64,000 nt of DNA from Melieria omissa (taxonomy: Eukaryota > Arthropoda > Insecta > Diptera > Ulidiidae), in the NCBI GenBank assembly GCA_963971225.1, contig OZ020269.1:33749264-33813263 (forward strand), read 5' to 3'. Below, one piece after another: positions 11,054 to 23,725 of this stretch. The stretch's first letter is position 1; each line of letters starts with the position of its first letter. The notes under the pieces were generated by a model. The model ran no database searches and was not told the DNA's origin. It worked only from the letters and a program-made list of their open reading frames with translations. Made by a program: the position numbers and the translations under genes.

Positions 11054-11630
11054 AGACCGCCAGCGGCAGTTGCCAGGATGCAGTACCATTCTGTTCATGG
11101 AAACCCTAATTTTTATTGCATCTGAGTCGAACTTCTGGACAGCAGTTGATTCATCACTGGATATTGCACTATTGGGTCTATGCTACAAAGCAACAAGTGT
11201 TGCATAACACTTTTGTTATAGGAATTGTTCGATTCTATAGGAATGCCGACTGCGACTGCTATATTCAAGATTCATGATAGATTTATGTAGCTTGGACGGG
11301 AAATGCTTAGATTGAACTATTTTGCGCTGTACGGAGACTGATGGTTCTGTCCTGTGTTCAAGAAGGAATTCGCAATGACCCATTTGGGTGTCAGAGTTCA
11401 AGTACTACTTGCACTATCATTCGTTTCTATTCGTTTCCTAATCTAAGCTGAGCGAAACTAAATCTCCATAAAGATCAATAAACGCAGTTAGCTATGGTTC
11501 CTAAAGCTTCCTGATGAAAACGTAATGCAAATGCAGTAAATATCGTAGAATGTGGATCAATTGTGGAGACCAAACACTCCTTTATTGTGTGTAAAATAGG
11601 TCTTGTTAGGGAATTTACAACACCTTCGCC

Positions 11631-11785
11631 TGTTTGTTTGAAATGAGTGCTGAAACTCCTGTTGAAAAAAAATGGAATTTCAGTGTTGTGGTAGTATAAC
11701 GTGCCAAGTTGCCCAAGTTGTCTCACACAGAGGAAGGCACCTAACCTAACTTAACCCAACCTAACGTAACGTAACCTAACCTAAG
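11631..11785 (+). mobile_element. Diverged 3' fragment of the tRNA-SINE family
   Basis: It has the SINE 3' pattern: GTTTGAAATG, a tract around TGTTGAAAAA, GTGGTA, then GTCTCACACAGAGG and a tail of CCTAA-type units (CACCTAACCTAAC, CCTAACGTAACGTAACC). The tRNA head is missing, as in 5'-truncated SINEs. Confidence 0.6.
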
Positions 11786-11949
11786 TAATTTCTTAAAATT
11801 AATCATCAAGTTTGTAAAACTATTCAATATTTGCGGAATATTCAATATTGTTCTAAACTGAACTCGAAAGACAGAACTGAACTTTAAATGTTGTCATCGG
11901 AACCAACACAATGAATGAATATGGAAGACTTGAGGCTACGAGGACAATA

Positions 11950-12285
11950 AATACTTACGTTTACAAAGTAACTGCAGTGATTTGTTTTAAAATATTTAAC
12001 GAAATTCAAAAATCATGCAGAGCTTGTTTTTTATTGTTACCTAAAAACGATACAGTTTTCAAATATAATTTATTTACAAATATAAATGCTTAAACTTTTG
12101 TTTTTTTTTCTACGAGGAAAATTAAGCACAAAATAAATGCTTAAACTTTTGTTTTTTTTCTACATTTAAAAAGTTACTGCAGTTTTAAAGTATTCAACGA
12201 AATTCAAAATTCAGGCTTTTTTTTAATTTTTACCTAAAAACGATACAAAATTCAAATATAATTTATTTACAAATATATAATTTTT
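11950..12285 (+). repeat. Local tandem duplication of an AT-rich segment
   Basis: The block 11966-12115 (ACTGCAG, ACGAAATTCAAAA, TACCTAAAAACGATACA, TTCAAATATAATTTATTTAC) is repeated at about 12171-12282 in the same order with small indels. Between them the phrase AATGCTTAAACTTTTG occurs twice (near 12085 and 12138). No coding. Confidence 0.7.
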
Positions 12286-13559
12286 TCTAATTTTTAGTAG
12301 AACAACATGTAAAAAACGTTGAGCTCTGACTAACAATTTGACTCAACAATTTGTAATCCCCGAAGTGTCCAGATTATGCCAATCTTATTGAGTTCCATTT
12401 ACTGCACAATCATGAGTCATGTTTGTGTACTCATTATACAAATTTTATAAATTGTAATCCTTAAAGTTGTGTTGCATGGAAAAGTACAAACATCTTTTGA
12501 ATGACATTAAAGCATGAACGATGTGCATAATGATAAAAACATCAGACAGCCAAGGTTAAAACTTAGCTAATTTTATGGCGAAATGCGCTGCTGCCAACTA
12601 CTCGATGTGATGTTGTTGTGGCTTGAATATTCACTGCACCGAAAACAAATTGTTTCAATTAAAAACTTTTTCGCTGAGTAACGAACTTGCGTTTGCGGCT
12701 TTGCGGAGGCGTAGTAAGTGCAGCCAGTACATAACCACGACAGAGGGAGACGACAACTGTACGCAATGAGCATAGCAACATGGACATAACTTTTATTTTC
12801 CATTTAATCAGCTTTGCAACTTAGCACTGCTCAGCGCGGCTGGAGGGTCAAAGCGGCACGCGGCCAGCTTACGGTGGCTTTAATTGTTTCTAATTGCAAT
12901 TTTATATCCGTCGGCGAGTCAAGTAATTAAATTCAAGCTGAAGATTGTGAAATGTGTGTGTTCAAGAAACGGCAATGAGTGGCCAATTGTCAGCGGCTCG
13001 GGGTGTTTGCACTCGAAGCGAGCCGAAGTCGGGGTAAAAATAAATTCAGTGATTTACTGCGCAATTAACTGCGGTCGCGAGATAAGACCAACCGAACGTT
13101 TGAGCGGCAAATAAATCAGATAATCAAAGGAAAGTTGCAAGTGAATGGAAAATTAAATAAAACGGCAATTAATTTTAAATATAACTTAAGAGAGCGTGTG
13201 TGGTGAGTATGGAGTTGTGTTAAACTGGAATTGGAAATGGGATTTTTCTTGGGCTGGTGAAATATGGCTGACGAACGCTAACCCACGAGTTTCACCACGT
13301 GGCATATGAGAGGACAATGGAGGTGCGTGGCGCTCTTATACGGAGAGGAATAGCAACTCCGTGCTGAGATTTCCACACTGACCTACCACAGTCGAAGGTT
13401 GTGTGCCGTTGCGGCAACTCTTCAGTTATGACCATTAAAAAAAATTCGAATTCCACTTCATCGTTTTAAGAATGCGGAAAACTGTCAAATTGGTTAAAGA
13501 AGCAATTATTAAATAATTTTTTTTTTGTTTTCAATTACTTGCAACATTTTTGAAATACT
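12286..13559. other. Non-coding stretch upstream of the leader region
   Basis: AT-rich to about 12570, then GC content rises. No open frame with recognisable features. It contains GAGAGCGTGTGTG followed by a GTGAGT at about 13203, which could be a non-coding exon's donor, but nothing confirms this. Confidence 0.3.
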
Positions 13560-16401
13560 TCGAACTCGTGAGCCGAATAAACTTTGAACCGGCGTACCAC
13601 AAGAAAGCGAACGTTTTGTCCTTTTCTTCGGCACATTTCTCTCTCTTATACTGAAGCTGGCTCGCGTTGGATACATTTCTCGCTCAGCTGCTGTTTCGGC
13701 TGTTGCTGGCCATCGCGTAGCGCGCTCGTGCCTTCGCTGGTCGCCCCCAATGAGGCAGTGTTGTTTTTGCGGCGCAGCGATTTCAGCTGCTGCCATCCAC
13801 CGCCACAGCCAATAGTTTTGTCCTGTGTGTCGAGTGTGCAGCACGCATTTTCGTGTACCGGCGCGCACGCCGCAATTGGAGTCAAATGCAAAGCAGCTCA
13901 CATGCAAATGCAGCCGAGTGCCGCAACTAACGTGAGTTGTGTTTGAGTGTTGGAATTCGCGAGCCCAAACGCATTGAAGTTTTCGAAAACTAAACAAAGC
14001 AAAAAATTTGTATCAATTAAATGAGCGCTTTGATTCGAATTTGTGAGCGTCAAGTGTAAAGCGCCTCGAAGTAGGCAGTGAATTTTGACAATAATTGCGG
14101 CCCCTTAGTGAGCACATGTGGTGCGCAGCCACTTGGCAAATCAGTTTAGGCATTAAGCAGGTGCGCGACGTTTGAAAAACCAGCCAGCAGGCTGTCACAC
14201 ATTGGTCTAAGTGAAAGTGATAAAACCGCAACAGAACAACAGCAAAGCAACAACGACAACGACAGCATTGTCAGTGTCAACAGCAGCCATTATGAGCACG
14301 AAAGCAACGACAACAACAACGACAACGGCGACGACAAAAAGATAAATAGCAGTCAGAGTGTGAGATTACCTTGAATAGCAACCGAAAAAAGGAAATAAAT
14401 TAGATTTTTTGCCGGTTGTTACACCGAAAGCAAAACTTGGCAAAACAATGTGAAGCAAAATAAAAAATATAAAAATATATAAAAAAAATATATATAAAAA
14501 AAAATTGTGCCGCGTAAATATAAATTGAATGCTATTTGGGTTTCTAGTGTTGAGACGAGAATAAGCTTTATAAATGGTAGCATATTTTTGGGCGCACCAC
14601 ATGAAACAAAGCCTACAGAACGAGCGCGAGTGAGCGATGATGGCCGCTACTATCATTGCATTTTGAGAACATGACATTGAATAGAAAACATAGCATATTT
14701 TTGGTGACTGAAGCCAGCGAATGTACGCTACAGGAAGCTGAGCCATGAATGAGTGCGTCTGGAGTCGACTTACTATGTACAAGCAAGCAAAGTGAAATAA
14801 GAAAAGCGATAGAGGAGCGAAGTAAAGTGAAGAGCTGAAAGCGGTTTATACACTTTAAAGTATACTTTAAGGCAGCACAACAAGTGCACAAAATTTACGT
14901 TGCAGTTTTAAACAGTGCGTTGAGTTGAGTGTTTAAAGATGCTTAGCTAATGAGACGTTTTAGGTTATGCCATGAAAATGAACACAATGAACACAAATGA
15001 AGAAGTTTGCAAGTTTGTCAAGTCTTCAGCACAGACCACGGTTGCAGACATTGAAGTGACTTTGTATTAACTGTTAAAGACTCAGCAGATCATCAGCAGA
15101 TTATCCAACTGGACGACGCGATTTTGTGAACTTATCTTGACAACGTTGAACACAATTTCCAACACATTCATTCAGACATTCGAAAAAAGTTCCACCCACA
15201 ATGTGCGCAAAGCTAACAATAGCGCAACAGCAACAAAGCAAATCAAATGCTTAAATCAATTTAAATGCCAATCGGCCACCACACGAAAACCCAAATTCAA
15301 TTCCAGAGCGCACCAACAAGAACGGTTTGTCTCAACCTTTTGTCCCTTTGTGTGCTTCCGAAACCGCCAGCCACGTCACACCACAAAGCCAAACATCAGC
15401 AAAGCAGTCATCGTCCTCCCTCCGCGCTCGAAGACGAACAGTCATTCAGCAGTTGGCCATTTAGTCGCCCACGTTGTGTGTCGGGCACCGTGGAAGCGCA
15501 AAAAAGGCAACGGCGCGCAATCGCGTTGTGCCGCAGTCGCAAACGTTTTACGTTATTAGTCCCGTGAGTGTTTTTTAAAAAGGGCATTTTTCGGCATTTC
15601 GCCGACACTAATTTGATGAAATCTTCAGCTGGCACTTGGGCCAAGACCAGCAGCGAACGTCGCTTCGTCGGTCGCTCGGTCGGTGGCGGGTCGGTCGGTT
15701 TATATGCCAATTGCCTTTTCCCTTATTCCTTTTGCAAGGAATAGAAGTTTGACACGGCAAATCGCATTGTGCCCATCAACACAACAACAACAACAATAAA
15801 AACGACTTTGCGCGTCGCGCCAACAACAACAAACAAAACCAAACAACAAACTAAACGCCAAGTGAAAATAAAGTAAAACGAGCCGAAACGAGACGAAACG
15901 AATTGAAAAAAGCATGAAAAGTGAAAATTGAAAATTGCAAAACGGCCAAATACTCCACAACAGCAACAAACACTATAACCACCACCAGCAGCGGAGATGT
16001 GCTTGAAAAGTGCTTGTTGACTTGTTGTTGTTGCCGCTGTACTCTACGGCTGTCAGCGGCTGACGGCTAACACTGCGTGAGCTCCTGCACGTTTCCTTTA
16101 GTGTGGGCGTGTTTCAATTTATGAAAATTTTTCGCGCCACGGCACACCAACAATTACCGCAACAACAACAACAACAACGCCCCCTCGAGCAGCCGCCACA
16201 ACATCATCATCATCCGCGTGGCGCTTAATTCGCTGCAATTATAATCGTAAATTGCGCGGCAGCCGAGCGGCCGAGCGTCGTTTCTTTGTTGCGAGCCACA
16301 GCCAACGCCTCGGCGTCCGACCACCGACGCCGGAAGCAGCGGAAGTGTATGCGGTCGTGCTGCCGGCGCGCTTAGGTCGCTGTCGGACGCGCCGTGTCAA
16401 A
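13560..16401 (+). promoter_or_regulatory. Probable promoter and long 5' leader of the gene starting at 16402
   Basis: A GC-richer, transposon-free block of about 2.8 kb ends at the start codon of the signal-peptide exon. It is dense in CAACAA/CAGCAA triplet runs (14235-14340, 15780-15850, 15958-15990 and 16150-16185), purine-rich AACGAAACGAGACGAAACG repeats (15870-15905) and poly-A stretches, a texture typical of long leaders and promoters of fly developmental and neural genes. Multiple upstream ATGs and short frames are present. I cannot place the transcription start. Promoter identity is inference from position and composition. Confidence 0.45.
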
Positions 16402-16477
16402 ATGTGTAGGGGCCGCCGCCTGCGCTGGAGCGCCAGCGAACTGGGATTGTTGCTGTTCCTGCTGGCAGCGATCAAAG
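16402..16477 (+). CDS. First coding exon with signal peptide of a split gene
   Basis: The start codon context is GTCAAAATG (A at -3), a good fly start. It encodes MCRGRRLRW, a short polar linker and a hydrophobic segment (LGLLLFLLAAIK): a cleavable signal peptide or signal anchor of about 25 residues. The exon stops in phase 1 at the donor G|GTGAGT (16478-16483). Phase-1 introns just after a signal peptide are common in cell-surface and Ig-superfamily genes (established pattern), but no later exon is visible, so the product cannot be named. Read-through of the donor reaches a stop at 16557. Partial gene. Confidence 0.6.
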
Positions 16478-16483
16478 GTGAGT

Positions 16484-17360
16484 CAGCAACACTGACGTGC
16501 TCGATGCTTCACTCGAAATTATCTCCCGCTGAGCGTCGTTGCGTTACAATCTTTTAATTTGCTGCTCGGCCGATTTCTCCATTCGCCCTACGGCCACATC
16601 GACATTTCGCTTCTAGCTCGAAGCAGTTCATTGTTGCTTGTTGATTGTTTGGTCCTGCAGTTTCTTCGGCGGCCTTGATTTCCTTTGCCTAATGATGCAA
16701 AACAGCCGAATTGGTTGAAAAGTTCTCGCGCACACAAAAACCGGTTGTGTTCGGAATTTTTCAATTTTGCAAGGAATTCGAAATTAGTTTGGGAAAGTTG
16801 TAATTTTTGCCAAATTATACGAGGCAGTGGAGCGAGGCGGCGTAAGATTGCACATCTCATTTAAATTGAAATTAAGCGTCGAAGGCAATAAAGTTGATTT
16901 GCATTCGCCTTTAACTGATTTTAAATGATTCAACTGTTTGGTTTTCATTAGCATACTTTTTGTCGCTGGGGAGTAGATAAAATTTAAAGTTCAATTTATC
17001 ATCTGTTGAAGCAGTGGTAAACTTAATGAATCGCTGCGCCTAATGTCCCTGAAAACCTATAAAACTCGTTACGAAACAGTGCTCTGGAGTTTTGGCTTAA
17101 AAGAGAATGGAGAAATCAGTACTAAAGCGGCTGGGTTGCCTCTTGTGTTTAGCATAGAAGCGACCAATTAAATTCAGCTTAAATTTTCACATATACCTAT
17201 ACTCACCCGGGTGAACATTTTTGGTATTTTTGTTTTTTTTTATAAATGGCCAACTTTGGCATCAAACTTCGATTAGACAATTTATTTACTAATTTTTATA
17301 GGAAAAATTGTTTTAAATATTATTGTATGCTTAGTTTTTAGTTCACAGTAATGTAATGTT
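16484..17360 (+). other. Start of the presumed giant intron
   Basis: GC content drops steadily from about 16600. No acceptor-flanked open frame, transposon end or RNA gene was recognised. Confidence 0.4.
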
Positions 17361-17370
17361 GGTTAAACTT

Positions 17371-17553
17371 GTTGTTGTTGTTTGTAGTGGCTGCCTCTGT
17401 ATGAGACACAGTTAGGCTTATATGACTCGTTGTGATACCACAAATTCCATCCGTTTGAAATGTCTATGCAACACTGTTTTTTTCAACATATGACAACATG
17501 AGCCTCGGTATGAGAAGCCAGCGCACTACTCGCTGGACTATCGAGGCCGACTC
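17371..17553 (-). mobile_element. tRNA-SINE copy, reversed, internally deleted, with TSD
   Basis: It is flanked by a perfect 10-bp TSD, GGTTAAACTT (17361-17370 and 17554-17563). Read on the minus strand it starts GTCGGCCTCGATAGTCCAGC (head and A box), jumps to the 3' domain (loss of the B box and body), and ends with GCCACTACAAA and a (CAA)n tail. The deletion junction lies near the CTTCTCATACC loop. Confidence 0.85.
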
Positions 17554-17563
17554 GGTTAAACTT

Positions 17564-18335
17564 ACTGACCTTAGCGTTATCAGGTGAATGTCCTAAACGT
17601 TAAGAGTAACCGTCCAGATCTATTATTCAAGTTATTGTAGAGAACTTTAGAAGGGCGCTAGCCTGTATTCTGGACGTCCCTCCAGCCCCTCAATCAGCGA
17701 AACATCTCATCTCTCATCTCATCTCTCCAATCGGAATTTTGAGAAGAGGTGCCAGAGTTTCTCTCGGAGCTATCCAACTGGCAGTGACCTGTTAGTAAAC
17801 CCTAATCGAGACTGCAATTCTGCTGTGAGAGCGATAACACTACTCGACACAAACAATGCACCTAAAAAATAAAAGTATTTTCTAGACTAACTTTGGGTCG
17901 CTGAATACGACACTAAAAATAAAAAAATTTTTTAAGAAGCGGTTTCGAAAAACAGTTTTTCCCTGTTATTTCAATTATGAGCACATTTATCGCAAACGAA
18001 TCTTCCGACTAACACAAGCTGTCCTTTGTTCAGAAGATGATACCTTAGCCTTTCCAGCGATATATAGTTTGCCGAAAGCAGATGAGATGTGGTGAAGTTA
18101 CCGATGGTGAAATTAAAAAAAGTGAATTTTTCGACCATTTTAAAAAATGATAAATTTTCAAATTATTTTTTATAGATAAAATAAACTATCTACTCTGCTT
18201 TTAAAATCTAAGATGAAAGATTAAATTACAAAGTTATGAGCATTTAGTTAAAAAACTCCAACTTTATATTTATTTCACCGTGCGACAAAAAAAAACGTCT
18301 TTCTTGAAACCCATCCTTATGTTAAAAAACTTGAG
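17564..18335. other. AT-rich stretch, nothing recognised
   Basis: A short CATCTCATCTCTC repeat lies at 17702-17728. No gene or element could be supported. Confidence 0.4.
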
Positions 18336-18339
18336 GTCA

Positions 18340-18560
18340 TTTGTAGTAACTTGGCATAGTCTGTTTTTCATTTTCTGAAGTTCTTTTAAAAGGAATTTAA
18401 AATTTTTTAAGGACATACACACTTTAAATATTTTTTAAGGACATACACACTTCAAAATAATCTTTTAAATGAAAGAGGGAGTTTGTCTCCTTTTAGCTAA
18501 ATTTTCTATTTTGAACTTGCAGAACCAAAACAGAATAGAATGTAGATGTATGAAGCTACA
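18340..18560 (+). repeat. Dispersed repeat family R2, copy 1
   Basis: It shares TTTTTCATTTTCTGAAG, AAGGACATACACA, GAAATGAAAGAGG-like and TTTAGCTAAATTTTC/TTTTGAACTT motifs, in order, with 31615-31835, and in inverted form with 32222-32345. Within this copy the unit TTTTTTAAGGACATACACAC is tandemly doubled (18403 and 18431, period 28). Confidence 0.55.
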
Positions 18561-20339
18561 GCTTGAGATCCGAAACATGTTTGCTTTCCTTACCTGACAT
18601 ATTTTGGAGAAGGCTTATTGCGTGATGACATCTTTTGGAAGTTACTGGGATCCAAACTTTGCTAAAACATTTTTATGAGAATTTTTTGAATCGTTTGTCT
18701 TATTTCTTTTGTTCAAAAGCCTACCAGTCCTTCTAAATGTGAGAGAGAAGTGAACCGCACGGCATACTTTCTGTCAAAACAGCTTTTTTACTGGTTATTT
18801 AGAATGTATTAAGCCATGCTTCATTAAAAGAAGTTCATTGCTTTGAATAGCTAAGAATCGAATACACTTGCCACACTTTTTTCGAACAATACCCACTACA
18901 ACGTTACCGACAGACCGCAATTGACCACACGATTTGCTGTTCTGTCCAAAAAAAGGTGCACTGTTTAGTCGTAAATTGAATGGAAAATTAAATAATCACC
19001 ATAAATTAACACTAATAATTTTCACATTCATGAAAATTGCATTTTATTATATCTCTAAAAATCTGACGTATGTATTTCAATTTTAATGGAATAATTCAGC
19101 AAGGTTTCGGATTCCGCAAAATCATATAATTCACATCAAAGTAGTTCAATTTCATGTGAATTTTATGGTTTTTTTTTTCATTTTGTTATTTAATAAACAA
19201 CAACAACAACAATTATGATGTTTTTAAAATCCAAAAAGGTTTTTGTTGCTCACAATTTGAGCCTGTCGGAGTTTAAAACTGAAAATATGTTGTTGTTTGA
19301 AATGCACATTTAACATTTCAAGTAATTTGGATGCATGAAAACACAATTTACACTGTGTGGTGGTGAGAAGTTTACGTGTGGCACTATTTGAAGGCATTGA
19401 TTGTTAAGATTTATTTAAAGTAATGTATTTTATTTCTCAGAAGATTTAGTGTGTGTTTCGGAGTTAACATATTGTTTTATGGTAGTAGGAAGCTCAAAAA
19501 AAACTATTTGTGTTTAATGTTGATGGGTATGAAATACTTGTCCATTGATTTGTTAGTAAATATTTTCAGCAGAAATGTTCTGTCTCTGGACACAAAGGCA
19601 GATATGGAGAACGGGATATTTTGCTCGGACATAATAGTTGTATGAAATCTTTCTAAATATTTTTTAAGAAGAGGGCTTCAGCTGTAGAGTCCCATGTTCC
19701 CCACGGCTTCACATAGTGAGGGAATTGGAAATGGCTCTAAATTGCTTCATTATCGAACATTATAGAACCATTTACCAATTAGCCCTGCCTGAGTATTTCA
19801 AGTTTATCAAGATATCAGGTTTGACTGGTCTTTACCGAAAAATTGTATCTTCAATAATCTTCAATGATTACTGCCGGTGTTTTTCAATGTTTTGTAGCTT
19901 AGTAAATAAACACTTGTAGTAAATAAACACTTCTTCCATCTGCGGCGGTGCTTAGTTCAAGAACTAACCGTTTTTCGGGTCATTGTTGGGCAATCCATCA
20001 TCCTTCAAAGACCTAAAGCCCGTCCATCAGTATCTTCTTTTAGCTTTTAATTTTCTCCCAGAAACAGCCTGAGCCATTCACTCATCACTGTCACTCATCC
20101 GAACTACTTCATTGTTGCCTATATTTGTTCATCAATATGTAGCACAGTGTAAATCAGTGCATTATTTGCACATACAAATATAAATAATACACAAAATCAA
20201 CACGAAACCACCAAATTGAATGGTAATTAAAACAATTAATGAGCATGATGCAAAATATTGAAAATGGCAAAAATGATGAAATTATCACCCGGGGTGATGC
20301 CATATTAAAATGCGATATTGAGAGTGTTTGTTTTTAATG
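18561..20339. other. AT-rich stretch, nothing recognised
   Basis: A CAACAACAACAACAA tract at 19198-19212 and a doubled TAGTAAATAAACACTT (19900-19932). Open frames at 19451-19645 and 19716-19919 have no recognisable features. Confidence 0.4.
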
Positions 20340-20847
20340 CAAAATTTGTTCCATTCATTCTGTATGCTGCAGCGGCGGACAATCGAGTTGGCGCCAGATG
20401 AAAACAAATTTGAAATTCAATAATTTTTAATAGACTTGACAGCTGCACATTTGCATAATATAATCGCAAGCAATTTGCAATGCACTGAAAATGCAACAGC
20501 AGTTGGCCAAAGCGGGACAAAGGGGTTGAGTCCTTGAACCGACGGCGACCGATGAACTGCAACTTTGTGCACAATAAAAACACGAGACTGCGGCAAAGTT
20601 GTATGGACCAACATGTCATTGCACATAAAACCAAAGTGAAAATTCTTATCAAAACTATAAGCATACACACACACACAGATGCGCCCATTGACACACACAC
20701 ATGGACAAGCAGAGAGGGGCAAGGCCGAGCAAGCAATCAGTGCGAGTGGTTGACGGCTACCCCGTGCAACGCGCTGCATCGCAACATCAATAACACTCCA
20801 AAGTGCACACAGGCGCACAAGGCAAGTAGCGAATATTGCAGGCACAG

Positions 20848-20881
<34 letters not shown>

Positions 20882-21870
20882 ACGAGTAAAAGTGCACACG
20901 GCCGTATGCATAGTTTTCATACGCTTCACTTGCTGCCGCTGCCATTCAGCGACATATACAAAGGACACACACTGGCGGCAACAGAAAGTGAAACTAACCT
21001 ACATACAACATGCAGCAGAAATAAAAGTAAAACCAAAATAAATAAATAAAAATACAAATAGGAATTATGTAAAAAAACTTGCAAACACGATGCGAACGCA
21101 GAGAAATATTCAAACAAATTATGAGACGAGTCAAGTGAAATGGAAATGTTTGTTTCGCCAATGGCAGCGACAGCGTCAAATTTGCCTGGCTTCAGCAACG
21201 TTGGTGCGGCACTTGAGCGGCACTGGCGGCCGGTGGTCAGGGTCGCCTCCTCCCGGTGCAGAGCACTCGAACGCGGCTGCAGTTGTCATATTGCGTCCCA
21301 ACGAGCGCTGCTCCACTTGTTTATTCCATATCTGCAGCCTGCAGTGTGGCCAGCGGCATCGACATTTAGGCGGCCGCTGTCGCTTTGGCTTTGGCTGTGG
21401 CGCGAGTGAGGCTTTTCGGCGTGCGACCATTTAGCGCTCATGCAATCGTGCACGGCCGCGGGCGGCGGCGGCCCGTTAGCCCCCGAGGGACTTGAGCTGC
21501 GCCATTTTATTTCCATTTTATCAGCAGCGCCATTTATTTTCACTGCAGCTGTTTTGGTGAGTCGACTTTTTGCGCAAATAAACACATTCACCCACACACT
21601 CACACACACTCACACATGCACATATGCGCATATAAATGCAAGCGAAATAAGTGGGTGTGTGCGGCCGCTTCATATTTCGCACTTGATCTAAATTTTCATG
21701 CCCCCAAAAAACGAAACGAGCAACCAACAACTGGACCCGCAGCTGCGTCCCGCACTGTCTGTCTGTCGACTTGTGTGTCATTAAATGGAATTGGGCGGTA
21801 AAAGCGTTTTGTAATTGTTGCTGGCAACAGTTGTTGGTGGCGTTGTATTCGGTAGGTGTATGCCTGTGTG
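20340..21870. promoter_or_regulatory. GC-richer, microsatellite-rich unique block
   Basis: A transposon-free block with GC content well above the flanks, containing (CA)n at 20851-20879 and other CA-rich tracts (20666-20702, 21590-21620). Overlapping open frames on all strands (for example 20417-20968, 20534-21049 and 21286-21609) lack domains and are by-products of CA and GC richness. It could hold intronic enhancers. There is no direct motif evidence. Confidence 0.3.
20851..20879 (+). repeat. (CA)n microsatellite
   Basis: Uninterrupted CA dinucleotides, about 14.5 units, inside the GC-richer block. Confidence 0.95.
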
Positions 21871-22009
21871 CGCTGTATTGAACAGTGATGCCACCCAGTT
21901 AAAAAAGAAGAATTAAGAGGAAGTGTATCGCAACTTTGTTATAAGAAACTTGGTTTTTGGCAATTAAAAGCGTACACTTTCTAATTGTTATTATAGGCGG
22001 GAAATATAA

Positions 22010-22850
22010 ATTGCAACCTAAGAGATCTATTCTGTCCCCTTCTTGGACTTCAGAGTTCGTCGGTGAGTCCACTATCCAAGAGAAATCTTAGTATATTTCC
22101 TAAGCCTCGTGAAACCCAGTCCGAACCTGGTGTAATAAAATCACCTGGGTGATTTTCCCGTTTGTGCATTAGCGCAGGGCATATGCCTTCTAGTTTCATT
22201 GTCCTGCAAACAGAACCTACAGAAATCGTTCCCCCTGATACCTAGTTTTATTAGGTCATAGTTCAGTCTACAACGCCCTGTCAGTATATCTGTGATAATC
22301 CTTAAGTATTCTTTGAGAGACCCATACATTCCTCGATCCTTTTCTTGTTGTAAGATCCAATAACCATCTTGGAATGTTCGAGGCCTGGTTGATTTTCCCA
22401 GTATTGGTTCCGGCTGGTTATCTCGTCTTTCCTGGAATGGATGGATGCGGCTCCTTTGCCTAGACCACAGAGGGGTTCTGGGCCGACGAAGGCTCTTCTT
22501 GCAAGTTTGTCGGCCTGCACATTCCCATCAATACCGGCGTGGCGCAGAACCCAGAGGACCCATACGTGATTGTGGCGGCCAAGTTCGTTCAACTTCTTAA
22601 GGTATTCCGACACCAGTTTTGAGGATACTTGGTAGGATATTAATGCCTTGATTGCCGTTTGGCTGTCCGAGAGGATCGCGATCTTTCGGTTCCGGCATGT
22701 CCTCAACAGATTAAAGTGAGCACACCTTTCAATGGCGTATATTTCCGCCTGGAAAATGGTGGTCTGCTTTCCCGTAGATTCCGAGTATCTAGTCCCCAGT
22801 CAATATACCCCAAAGAAGAGAAGACTCTCTCATGCAGCGCATGACTTGTC
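22010..22850 (-). pseudogene. LINE relic: RNase H domain and C-terminal zinc-finger tail
   Basis: Read on the minus strand from 22850 to about 22140. The first part has the RNase H motifs FQAEIYAIERC (catalytic Glu), ILSDSQTAIKAL (catalytic Asp) and VLWVLRHAGIDGNVQADKLA (canonical form xxxVPGHxGIxGNExADxLA). A frame change near 22315 leads to LTGRCRLNY and CRFCLQDNETRRHMPC, a Cys/His-rich tail as in jockey/I/LOA-type LINEs. The first catalytic Asp block (TDGS) is missing and a stop interrupts the early part. A 3' UTR-like remnant extends to about 22010. Dead, 5'-truncated copy. Confidence 0.85.
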
Positions 22851-23522
22851 GATTTTTAAGAATTTATTCAAATATACATAGTATTTATGCAGATTATAAA
22901 TTCATGAAAATCGAAGACTTTACCGACTTAGTCTCTCTTCGTTGGTCACACTAGTCTACATTGTGGCGTTGTGGACTAGAACTTCTACCTTCTTAGAACA
23001 ACTGTTAGTTTGGCTGCACAGAAGTCTTCTCCCGATCTCGATAGCCTTTTTGACTATCTGTGAGCTTCTTTGCTTCGTACCAACATGTCCCTTGATTCAT
23101 TTCAGATTCGTCTTATTTCAAACACATTTAAAAGCCAATTTAAAGAATATCATCGATTTCATACATTACCCCATGCATTTTGCTTTTTAAAACTTTTTTT
23201 AAAGTGCTTTTTAAAATGATAACTTATGTTCTCGTCTTTCCCTCTGTCATTCATCAGAGATCCATCAGTTGAAATACGAATACGTTGAAATTCGTTTGAA
23301 AGGTCATCTGAAATTAGTGTTCAGTAGATTCTCTTGGTATACTTCATTCTATTTGCGTTTCGCTGATACCGCCATGTTGCAGCTTAAGAACCCATCTATG
23401 CCCAGTCACTACGTTAAGTTTGCTTAAAATTTCGGTTCGATTAAAGCGTCATAGTTTTTTATTGCTGTCTGACTTAAACATCACATCCTGGTGTTTTTTA
23501 ATTTATTTTATTTTTTTATTAT
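22851..23522. other. AT-rich stretch, nothing recognised
   Basis: No supported gene or element. Confidence 0.4.
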
Positions 23523-23725
23523 GAGTTTAAATATCTTCAAGAGCAGTGAAGAATATCTCATCTCTTCTTGCGCTCTCGAGACTCTCTCAAAGTCGAGCAA
23601 ATCTATTTAGAAGTTTAGATAACAACTCGATATTAGTACTGTCAGTTTAAATACCTTCAAGACCAGCGAAGACTCTCACAACTGTTTTCTCACTCTGAAG
23701 ACTCAGATTCGAGCAAATCTGTTTA
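23523..23725 (+). repeat. Two-copy tandem repeat, period about 121
   Basis: AGTTTAAATATCTTCAAGA (23523) recurs as AGTTTAAATACCTTCAAGA (23644). Both are followed by CAG(T/C)GAAGA, CTCTC tracts and TCGAGCAAATCT(A/G)TTTA. Diverged tandem duplication, non-coding. Confidence 0.7.

Noticed and set aside
20417..21609. Frames of 100-180 codons in both orientations
   Set aside because: They read through CA repeats (THTHTH, VCVCVC) and conflict with each other.
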